Of a stretch of 22,061 nucleotides of DNA, positions 7,669 to 16,373 are shown piece after piece. The notes under the pieces were generated by a model that was not told where the DNA came from, did not search any database, and worked only from the letters and a program-made list of their open reading frames with translations. The DNA is from Emiliania huxleyi CCMP1516. Lineage: Eukaryota > Haptophyta > Isochrysidales > Noelaerhabdaceae. The DNA is taken from assembly GCF_000372725.1 (NCBI RefSeq), contig NW_005199530.1:37184-59244 (forward strand), read 5' to 3'. A program made the translations under genes and the position numbers. Every line of letters begins with the position of its first letter. Position 1 is the stretch's first letter.

Positions 7669-10600
7669 ATGACGACCATACCCTCTGGCGAGAAGCGCCA
7701 AGTGCAGCGCGATGAAAACATGAGCGAGACCAAAATATCGCACATCCAGTTCGGCATGTTTGGCCCGCCCGAGGTCTCGCGGCTCGCCGAGTTTGACGTG
7801 ACGAGCGACCGAGCATACGAGATGCCAAAGCCCGAGGAGAAGGTGCGGACGCCGGTGGTCGGCGGCGTGCTGGACCGCCGCCTCGGCGTCTCGGACAAAG
7901 CGTCGACGTGCGAGACGTGCGGCCTCCGCATGAATGTGCCGCACCGCCCCCGTGCCGCCTCTCAGCCTGCCTGCCTATCCAGCGTCCTCCGCCCCGCGCG
8001 TCCGCTCGCGCCGCCGCTGGAGCCTCTCTGCCGGAGCGGCCTCCGCCCGCGCCGCAGGACTGCCCGGGCCACTTTGCCGAGGTCCGGCTCGAGCTGCCCG
8101 TCTTTCACATCGGGTACCTCAAGCCGGTGGTCGCGCTGCTGCAGACCATCTGCAAGGACTGCGCGCGCGTGCTGCTGCCGCAACCGGAGCGCACAAAGAT
8201 GCTCCGCGCGCTGAGCCACCCGATGACGCGCGGCGACTCGGTGCGGATGGGAGCCGCCTTCAAGCGCGTCGTCGAGCGCTGCAAGAAGGCGTCGCGAGTG
8301 CCCCCGCTGCCGCCGCCGTGAACGGCGAGCTCTTCACAGCTCTGCGGTGTGAATAGGTTCGCGAGTGCCCGTACTGCGGCGCGAGGAACGGGCTCGTGCG
8401 CAAGGTCGGCTTCGCGCGGATCGTGCACGAGAAGATCCCCCCAAAGGAGAACTCCGACCGGGCGCACCGCGAGCGCGACACGTTTGTCTCCTCGTTTGAG
8501 CATTGCCTCCTCCTCTGCCCAGCCGGCCCTCGCCGCCCGGCCCCCAGTCCGGCTGCCGCCGCGTAGGCACGCCACCGGCCAGCCGAAGGGCGCCTTCGAG
8601 AACCCGGTCCTCGCCGGCTCGGACGTCGCCGAGCTTCTCCCGAAGGCGCAGGACGACCTCACCCCGCTCCGCGTCAAGGCGCGAGACACTTCCGAGACAC
8701 CTCCGACACACCTCCGACACACCTCCGACACCCCCCCGACACACCTCCGAGACACTTCCGAGACACTTGCACCCCGCTCTCAAGGCGCTGCTGCGCGCCA
8801 TCGTCCCCGCCGACCTGCCCCTCCTCGACATGTCTGCGACGCACGGCCGGCCGGAGGCGCGCGAGGCGAGGCTGGCGCTGCTCCCCCCTGCCCGCCCCTC
8901 ACGCGCCTCCGGGCTGCGGGCAGGCGCTGCTGGTCGAGAGGCTGCTCGTGCCGCCGGTGCCGATCCGGCCGTCGGTGATGGCCGACCCGAGCGTCGGCTC
9001 CAACGAGGACGACCTCACCGTCAAGCTCTCGCAGATCATCACGGTCAACAATGCGATCCGCTGCGCGCTGAGCGGCGGAAAGGCGACGGTGGCGATGCTG
9101 ATGGAGGACTGGGACTACCTGCAGCTGCAGGTGGCCATGTACATCAACGGGGCGAACGTGCCCGGCGTGCGGCCCGACTGGCAGGCCGAGAAGCGGCCGA
9201 TCAGGGCCTACGCCCAGCGGCTCAAGGGGAAGCAGGGAACCGCTTCCGAGGGACCCTGTCCGGCAAGCTAACCCTAACCATAACCCTAACCCTAACCCCA
9301 ACCCTAGGCCGCTTCCGAGGGAATCTGTCCGGCAAGCGCGTCGACTTTTCGGGCCGCACCGTCATCTCCCCCGACCCGAACCTCGCGATCGACGAGGTTG
9401 GCTCGCCGCGCGCGTGTCCAGTCCCGTGGCGCCGTCCCGTGGTGCTGTCCCGCCGTGACGCCGTCCCGCGGCTGCCTTCCCCCCCCCCTTTCCCGCAGGT
9501 CGGCGTGCCGGACCGCGTGGCGCGCGTGCTCACCTACCCAGAGCGAGTCCACGCCCACAACCTCTCCCTCATGCGCAAGCTCGTCGTCAACGGGCCCAAC
9601 CTCTGGCCGGGCGCAAACTACGTCGAGACCGAGGCGGGCAAGCGCTCGCTCAAGTTCGGCGACCGGCGGCGCGTCGCAGCGGAGCTCAAGGTGGGTGACG
9701 TGGTCGAGCGGCACCTCACCAACGGCGTCGCCGCCCTCCTCCCCCGGCGGCGGTGTGGAGGTTCGCACTCGACCAGCAGTCCACGAGAGGTAGGCGACGT
9801 CGTCCTCTTCAACCGCCAGCCGTCGCTGCACAAGCTCTCCATCATGGCGCACCGCGCGCGCGTCGTGCCGTGGCGCGCCCTCCGAGATCATATCTCCCCA
9901 TATCTCCCTCATCTCTCCCTACGTGCCGTGGCGCGCCTTCTCCCCGGCCGGCGAGTGGTGCTGTGAAGAGCGCGTGACTTCACAGCTGTGACTCGGGCTC
10001 TGGCGACCAGGCGCACCTTCCGCTTCAACGAGTGCGTCTGCGCGCCGTACAACGCCGATTTCGACGGCGACGAGATGAACCTGCACTTGCCGCAGACGGA
10101 GGAGGCGCGCGCCGAGGCGCTCTGCCTGATGGGCGTGCACGCGAACCTCGTCACTCCGCGCAACGGCGAGATGGTCATCGCCGCGACGCAGGACTTCATC
10201 ACCGGCGCGCACCGCACGTCCAAGCAAGGCATTCTCTTCCCTACTCCTAACCCCAACCCCAACCCTGACCCTAGGCGCGTACCTCATGTCCAAGCAAGGC
10301 ATGTTCTTCCCGCGCGACGGCTTCACGAGGCTGGTCGCCTACATGTCGGACGCGGCCGAGCCGATCGAGCTGCCCCCGCCCGCGATCCTCAAGCCGGTCG
10401 AGCTCTGGACGGGCAAGCAGCTCTTCACCTGCATGCTGCGCCCCTCGCGCGCCTCGGCCGTCTTCGCCAACCTCGAGACCAAGAACAAGTCGTACAACCC
10501 GCTCCGCCAGAAGCCAGAGCCCGAGGCCATGTGCCCCGCCGACGGCTGGGTCGTCTTTCAGAACTCGGAGCACCTCTGCGGCTCGCTCGACAAGTCGCAG

Positions 10601-13493
10601 ATCGGAGGCGGCAACAAGGCGTCCCTCCTCTCCGTGCTGCTGCGCGAAAACTCCGAGATCGCGGCGGCGCAGGCGATGGAGCGGCTCGCGCGCGTCACGT
10701 CGCGCTTCTTGGCCGACTACGGCTTCTCGATCGGCGTGCAGGACGTGCAGCCGACGCCGCGCCTTACCGAGGCCAAGGCGAAGCTGCTCGCCTCGGGGTA
10801 CGAGGCTTGCAGCGGCAAGATCCGCGAGTTCGAGTCGGGGCAGCTCACGCCCGCGCCGGGCTGCACCGCGGAGCAGACGCTCGAGAGCGAGATCAACGGC
10901 CTCCTCTCGCGCATCCGTGACGACGCGGGCGAGATCTGCAAGCGCGAGCTGCACCGGCTCAACGCGCCTCTCACGATGGCCACGTGCGGCTCCAAGGGCC
11001 CTTCACACGCCGCTCGCGGCCGGCCGCGCGCGCCTTTCCACCCGCCCCGCCCGTGAGCAGGCTCGTCGATCAACATCTCGCAGATGATCGCCTGCGTCGG
11101 CCAGCAGTCCGTCGGCGGCCGCCGCATGCCCAACGGCTTCATCCACCGCGCGCTGCCGCACTTCCCGCGCCACTCGCGCGCCCCGCCCGACAAGGGCTTC
11201 GTCGCAAACTCATTCTACACCGGCCTCGCGCCGACCGAGTTCTTCTTCCACACGATGGGAGGCCGCGAGGGGCTGGTCGACACCGCCGTCAAGACCGCAG
11301 AGACGGGATACATGCAGCGCCGGCTGATGAAGGCGCGCCGCCGCCGCTGCCCTGCCCGCCCGCTCGCCCCTGCCAGCCACTCCAGCCGGCCGCGGTGCTC
11401 ACTCTCTTCCCGCCCCTCGCCTCAGGCCCTCGAGGACCTGACGGTGAGCTACGACGGCTCGGTCCGCAACTCGGAGGCCAACCTCGTCCAGTTCCACTAC
11501 GGCGACGACGAGCTCGACCCGGCGATGATGGAGGACAAGGATGGCCGTCCAGTCAACTTCGAGCGGACGCTCCTCCACCAGCGCGCTCTCGTCAAGCTCG
11601 CGGCTGCCAAGCCTCGGGACGGCGCCGCCGCCTCCTCCTCCGCCGCCTCCTCCGCCGCCGCCTCGTCCTCCGCCGCCGCCTCGTCCTCCGCCGCCACGGC
11701 GACGCCAGGGCCGCTCTCGTTCGCGCAGGCTCCTCCGCGCCTGGGAAGCACGCGGACCCCTCGCTCGCCCTGCCAACCCCCCCCCCCCTCCCCCCTTCTC
11801 CCCTGCAGGCGGTGGCCTCCTTCGAGGCCTTCGTCGCCTCGCCCGCCTTCACCGGCGTGGTCTCGCGGACCATTGCCTCCGAGCCGGCCAAGTTCGAGGT
11901 CGAGCTGCGCGCCTTCGTCGCGAGCAAGCTCCTGCCGTCGCTGCCAGGCGCACCGGCTAACGGAGTCGCCCTCCCGCCTCCGGCCCTCGAGCCGACCAAG
12001 GTGGGCGTCGGCGCAAAGAGCTCGCCGCGCAAGGCCAAGGTCTCGCCGCTCTCGCCCGCCGCCGACAAGGGCGGCGGCGCCAAGAAGCGTCGCACCGCCC
12101 GCCTCGTCCTCGACAGCGATGACGATGACGAGCCGGCGGCGCCAGAGCCGGCGGCTGCCAAGGCTGCCGTCGATGAGGCGCCCATGGAGGTTGAGGCGGC
12201 GGCGGCGCCGCCGGCCAGCGGGGGTGACGTGCTGACGGGGGAGGTCTTCGACAGCTTCCTGCGCGCGTGCATGCGCAAGTACCTCGCGAGCAAGGTGGAG
12301 CCCGGCACCGCCGTCGGAGCGGTCGGCGCGCAGTCGATCGGCGAGCCGGGCACGCAGATGACGCTCAAGACGTTCCACTTTGCGGGCGTCGCCTCGATGA
12401 ACATCACACTCGGCGTGCCGCGCATCAAGGAGATCATCAACGCCGCCAAGAAGATCTCGACGCCGATCATCAAGGCCGAGCTCGACAAGCCGTTCGACCT
12501 GACCGCCGCGCGCGTGGTCAAGGGGCGGATGGAGCGGACCGAGCTCGGCCAGATCTGCGAGTCCGTCGTCGAGGTGTACGACCTGGTGGAGTGCTACATC
12601 TCGGTCAAGCTCGACCTCGCCCTCATCGAGCGGCTCCACCTCGCCGTCACCGTCGCCTCCGTCCGCACCTCCATCCTCGCCGCGCCGAAGATGAAGCTGC
12701 ACGAGAATGACGTGCGCGTGCGCTCCTCGGCGGAGGTGTGCGCGCGCAGCGGCCTCTCGGCTACACCCGCGCCTCGGCTGCACCCTCGGCCGGTGTCTCG
12801 CAGGTGCGCGTGCACCCGGCGCGCGTCAGCCGCGAGCACCTCGCCCTCCCCGAGCTGCACCGGCTGCGCGGGATGCTGCTGACAGTGCTGGTGTGCGGCA
12901 TCAAGGAGGTGACGCGCGCCGTCATCACGCAGAAGGAGGAGGGCGAGAAGAGCGAGGTGGAGAAGGCGAGCGGCGGCCCCTGCTACAAGCTGCTCGTCGA
13001 GGGCGCCGGGCTGAGGGACGTCCTCGGCGTGCGCGGCGTGCGCGGCGGCGCGACGCGATCGACGCACATCGCCGAGGTCGAGAAGACGCTCGGCATCGAG
13101 GCGGCGCGGCAGACCATCATGGACGAGATCCAGTACACGATGGGGCAGCACGGGATGGAGATCGACTGCCGGCACGTCACGCTGCTCGCCGATGTCATGT
13201 GCTTCCGCGGAGAGGTGCTCGGCATCACGCGCTTCGGCGTGCCGAAGATGAAGCAGTCGGTGCTCATGCTCGCCTCCTTCGAGAAGACGACGGACCACCT
13301 CTTCGAGGCGGCGGTCCACTCGCGCACCGACGCCATCCGCGGCGTCTCCGAGTGTATCATCCTCGGCATCCCGATCCCGCTCGGCACCGGCATCTTCAAG
13401 CTGCTGCAGCAGGTGCCGAAGGCCGTCCTCCCAAAGTCGGAGCCCCTGCTGCTGCCCTCGACAGAGAAAAGGTTGAGGTTCGGCGCTCGATAG
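7669..13493 (+). CDS. RPC1: RNA polymerase III largest subunit (RPC1/POLR3A), 15 exons
   Basis: Catalytic largest subunit of nuclear RNA polymerase III, which makes tRNA, 5S and other small RNAs. Exons placed from frame and family conservation: 7669-7935, 8058-8297, 8366-8499, 8567-8678, 8785-8874, 8924-9236, 9308-9396, 9499-9724, 9794-9872, 10011-10204, 10275-10997, 11061-11332, 11426-11728, 11809-12735, 12804-13493; about 1552 residues against about 1390 in human. Visible landmarks are the clamp zinc site [14 protein letters not shown] (split by intron 1), a second site ending CPYCG, the [24 protein letters not shown] switch region, the catalytic [10 protein letters not shown] at about residues 531-540, and the trigger-loop segment [17 protein letters not shown] at about 890-906. 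NEDDLTVKL and [10 protein letters not shown] separate it from Pol I and Pol II. Extra length comes mainly from an Ala/Ser run in exon 13 and a Lys/Asp-rich insert in exon 14. A second ATG at 7720 is an alternative start. Donors are GC (9), GT (4) and GA (1). Least certain are introns 2, 3, 4 and 13; intron 2 has another acceptor at 8356. Confidence 0.9.
8683..8769. repeat. Minisatellite filling RPC1 intron 4
   Basis: Repeats of about 12 bp built on CTCCGACACAC / TTCCGAGACAC occupy nearly the whole intron (8679-8784). The intron is flanked by copies of CACCCCGCTC...TCAAGGCGC (8660-8682 and 8770-8788). The left copy carries four extra bases. Confidence 0.8.
9237..9307 (+). other. RPC1 intron 6: exon duplication plus telomere-like repeats, GA donor
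   Basis: Conserved residues [12 protein letters not shown] fix this 71-bp intron between 9236 and 9308. It starts GAACCG, so the donor is GA, and ends CCCTAG. Its first part (9240-9268) matches the start of the next exon (9309-9337) at 27 of 29 bases. The rest (9268-9307) is CTAACC repeated with small changes, which is the C-strand of TTAGGG telomere repeats. No GT or GC donor allows the invariant KQG residues to be kept. Confidence 0.8.
10205..10274 (+). other. RPC1 intron 10: exon duplication plus degenerate telomere-like repeats
   Basis: This 70-bp intron splits the conserved TGAYL region with a GC donor (GCGCGC) and a CCCTAG acceptor. Its first 37 bases (10205-10241) match the first 37 bases of the next exon (10275-10311) at 32 positions. 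The remainder is a degenerate series of CCTAAC/CCCAAC/CCTGAC units ending in CCTAG. The architecture is the same as in intron 6. Confidence 0.8.
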
Positions 13494-13932
13494 CATTTGG
13501 CGGCGGCGCCGGGGCGCGCGGGGTGGGTTGGGCGCACATCGAGAGTACAAGAGTATGTCCGTTTGAGCATCGCATGTCCGAGAGGCGAGACCGAGCGAGA
13601 GCGTGGTGCAGCGCGGTGTGGGTCCGGTGGCGGTCCGGTTGCAGGCGTCCCTGCCCTGAGCTGCTCCCGCGTGCGGTGGTGCAATTTTGTGATAGTAGAG
13701 AGTGCATGTGTACGTGTGTCACGGATCTGGTACCAAGAATACGCGTACGTAAAAAACACGTCTTGGTGCAAATGTCAGAAGCCCCGCGGCTCGCTCAGCA
13801 ACGCGCAGCTCCCGCGTTTGAGGAGATTGTGCGAACGTTGCGTCATTTCCGGGGACCGGCCATCTCCATGGAAGCTCAGTCGTGGCGGTCGTGATCGTGC
13901 TCCTCGAGCAAGTCACCTGCCGCGTCGTCGGG
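13494..13932. other. Convergent 3' region
   Basis: The stretch separates the RPC1 stop codon from the stop codon of the convergent minus-strand gene, so it must hold both 3' untranslated ends. No further gene or clear polyadenylation hexamer was seen. Confidence 0.6.
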
Positions 13933-14805
13933 TCATTTATCCCCAGTCGTATCGTCCGTCACCTCCACCTCAGTGAAGACGGAGCAAGCGGCGTCGGGGC
14001 CCTCGCAACACTCGCCCACCCAGCTGCGGGAGATGGACACGCTCGAGTAGCCGTTCTGCGCCCTCGTTCCCGAACGCAGCGTCAGTCGCAGCAGCCCAGG
14101 CTCGCCATGAAGCTCGATGCCGGCGGCGGAGAGAGTGCCCTCTCCCTCACCAAAGCTCTCCATCCCAACCACAGCAGACCGCCACTCTGCGTCCACAGCA
14201 GCAGGCCCCGCCTCGTCTAGCGCCGCCGACGGCGTCACCGACCAGCAGCGCTCGAGCGAGATCGCAACCGGCGACGCTGGGTCGACCCTTCCCGCCGTCG
14301 GGTCAAAGCGGCACCGCACGCGCGTCCTCACCTTTGGGCACTCGAGCGCCCCTGCGCGCTCCGCCGGCCGGTCGCCGCTGAGGCCGTCGATGATCGCCTC
14401 GCAGTCCCACGTGCCCGGAGAGGTCTCGTCGACCGCATCCAGCGCCCACGCCCGGATGTTGAGCACGTCGGGCTCCAGCATCCTCGCGCCGAGAGTGAGC
14501 ACCTCGGAGCCACTCTGCGCGAACGGCAGCACGACGCCCTCGCTCATGGCAGCGCCGTCGGCATTGAACTCGATCGTGCGCCGTTCCAGTCGGCGGTCAG
14601 CGTTCCACCGCTCACAAGCCAGCACCTCGACGCTGGACAGCGCACAGCCGGATTCCGGCGAGAACTCCACAGTGTGGCCGGCCCACTCGCCACCTATGCG
14701 AAGGGCCGGCAGCGCAACCGAGTGGCGGGAAATGGTCGGCGGCGCGAGCACCGCTGCCGAGCACGCGTGCAGCAGGAGGCCCGCTGCGAGGGAGCGCGCT
14801 CGCAT
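13933..14805 (-). CDS. Signal-peptide protein of unknown function
   Basis: Uninterrupted 290-residue frame beginning with a hydrophobic leader (MRARSLAAGLLLHACSAAV), so the product is predicted to enter the secretory pathway or, in an alga with secondary plastids, possibly the plastid. The mature part reads as two beta-rich halves: GEWAGHTVEFSPESG and RRTIEFNADG in the first, GTLSAAGIELHGEPGLLRLTLRSG and YSSVSISRSW in the second. About nine cysteines are scattered through the mature part. The pattern recalls lipocalin-like or DUF3598-type barrels found in algae, but I cannot assign the family. Its start codon lies only 90 bp from the stop of the upstream gene on the same strand. Confidence 0.65.
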   Translation of the reverse strand: MRARSLAAGLLLHACSAAVLAPPTISRHSVALPALRIGGEWAGHTVEFSPESGCALSSVEVLACERWNADRRLERRTIEFNADGAAMSEGVVLPFAQSGSEVLTLGARMLEPDVLNIRAWALDAVDETSPGTWDCEAIIDGLSGDRPAERAGALECPKVRTRVRCRFDPTAGRVDPASPVAISLERCWSVTPSAALDEAGPAAVDAEWRSAVVGMESFGEGEGTLSAAGIELHGEPGLLRLTLRSGTRAQNGYSSVSISRSWVGECCEGPDAACSVFTEVEVTDDTTGDK

Positions 14806-14895
14806 CAGTCTAGAGAGCAGCCCAGGACCTTAGCGAGAAAAAAGTGTGCGACACGCAATTTCTTTTTTGTCGGGGGTGTTTGTCTAGTCCCCCGC

Positions 14896-16046
14896 TCAAT
14901 GCGGCCCCGTGCGGAATAGCGCTTTTGCGCGCTCCGTCGCGGCGAGCGCATCGGCGCACTGGGCCATCGTCTCGACGAGGCCGTGCGGCGGCGGCGCTGC
15001 GGCGCGGCTGAGTAGCTTGGCGCACTCGGTGAGCTGGTCGGCGAGCGCCCGCGCCGCCGTGTCGAGCGCAGCGACCGCGACGTCGGGAATCTCTGCGGAC
15101 GCCGCCGCCGCCGCCGGCGGCGGAGGCGGCGACGGCGGAGGCGCGGGAGCACGCGGAGCCACGGGTGCAGGGTGAGGTGCGGCGGGGACTGGCTGGGGCG
15201 AGGACGCGGCGTGCGGCGGAGCACGGGGCTGGTCCGTGTACCTGCGGTGCGGGTCTGGCGTGTGTGGAGTGGCGGAGGGCGGACTGGGGTGGGTGGAGGC
15301 GGTTGTGGGGGGAGAGAGCGGCCCTTCATATTCGATGGGTGATTAGGGGTTGTCTCCACAGCGAGGTCGGCGTGGTGCACAGCTGTCTTCTAATCCTCAG
15401 GGCCGCGGGGCAGGGGCGACGGGGCAGGCGCAGCAGGGCCCGGGCGGTAGGGCGTGGGCCGGTCTCTCCTGCCAGTGGCGACGGAGAGCTTGCGACCGCT
15501 GACCGGATGCTGCATCAGAGGGACCTGCGGGCGGGAGGCGGCGGCTTGCGGAGGGCGGTGAGGCCGGCGGCGGGCGTGCTGCCGTGTCTGCTGCGCCTTG
15601 CCCGTGTCGGGGCACTGCTCTCCGAGCATCTTCCAGCCTTTGAGCATCAGGGCCGACATCTCCTCGCACCACCCGTCCGCCTCGGTGCGCCCCTCGCACA
15701 GCGACGCGGTGGCGGTGGCAGCCGGGCCTGCGCCCTGCGGCGGCTGCGCCGGTGGAGCGGCGGAAGAGGCCCCGGGAGTGGCAGCGGCAGCGGCGACGGC
15801 GGCGGCGGGGCGGCTCGTCCCGGGAGACGGCGTCGCGGTGGACGTCGGTGGAGTGGGCGAGCCGTTCATCTCGCCGTCCATCTCGTCGGTGTAGCAGCCG
15901 GCGGCAATGGAGAACTTGCGGCCAGTCTGCGGGTGCTGCATGAGAGGCACGTCGTGCGTGAGAGGGCACTCCTCCTCCAGCATGCGCCAGCCCTTGAGCA
16001 GGAGCTCGCCCATCTTCTTCGAGTACAGGTCGGCGCGGGGCGACAT
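14896..16046 (-). CDS. ZNRD2/p27-autoantigen-like protein with two degenerate domains
   Basis: Minus-strand gene, exons 16046-15597, 15524-15469 and 15241-14896, about 283 residues. It contains two copies of the Sjogren/scleroderma autoantigen-1 (Auto_anti-p27) domain: KKMGELLLKGWRMLEEECP...VPLMQHPQTGRKFSIAAG and EEMSALMLKGWKMLGEQCP...VPLMQHPVSGRKLSVATG. A Pro/Ala linker follows, then a C-terminal helical segment (AVAALDTAARALADQL...MAQCADALAATERAKAL) resembling the ZNRD2 C-terminus. Introns were placed by comparing the two copies: intron 1 (15596-15525, GC donor) restores CPDTGK|VPLMQHP, and intron 2 (15468-15242, GA donor) restores ATGRYTD against AAGCYTD in copy one. Each domain keeps one cysteine of the usual first CxxC pair and at most one of the second, so zinc binding looks lost. 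The ATG at 16046 fits the domain start; an upstream exon is possible. ZNRD2 has been linked to microtubule or axoneme and degradation functions in animals; its role here is unknown. Confidence 0.65.
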
Positions 16047-16245
16047 GAGACGAGACAGGCAGCAGCCGGGGGGGGGGCCGCCCGCGCGTCTTTCTTTACG
16101 TGTGGGGAGGTGGCGCGCTGCAAGGCGAACGCGCACACCCAGGGTCAGGGCTCTCTCCTCTCTTGCCCGCAGCGGCACGATCCCGCGATCATCCCTCGAG
16201 CCTCGTCCGGCGGCGCTCAGACTCTCTCTCTTCAAGGGCCTAAGT

Positions 16246-16291
16246 CTTAGCTCCCCGGCCCTGGATGTGAGGTTAGCGCACTCCAAGTGCA
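16246..16291 (-). promoter_or_regulatory. Dispersed promoter-proximal repeat, copy B
   Basis: On the minus strand it reads GCACTTGGAGTGC, then 11 bases, then ATCCAGGGCCGGGGAGCT and AAG. Copies A and C have 15 bases between the two blocks. It lies 200 bp upstream of the ZNRD2-like start codon in the sense direction. Similarity outside this core is weaker than between copies A and C. Confidence 0.65.
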
Positions 16292-16373
16292 CCCGACAAT
16301 AAGTGTTCTGCTGTGCTGCCGCTGTGCACTGTGTGCTGCCGCTGACCCCTACTATTGCTGCTGCTTGTAGCCG

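Noticed and set aside
8357..8365. Using the acceptor at 8356 for RPC1 exon 3, which would add Val-Arg-Glu before CPYCG.
   Set aside because: The acceptor at 8365 gives the same spacing between the zinc cysteines as in yeast and human subunits. The longer form stays possible because both keep the frame.
8503..9966. A single long open frame of 487 codons running through RPC1 exons 5-9 without splicing.
   Set aside because: It joins exons 5, 7, 8 and 9 only because some introns are multiples of three or lack stops. It misses exon 6, which lies in another frame and carries conserved Pol III residues.
11497..12783. 428-codon minus-strand frame opposite RPC1.
   Set aside because: Composition-driven antisense open frame. 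The plus strand there encodes conserved Pol III sequence.
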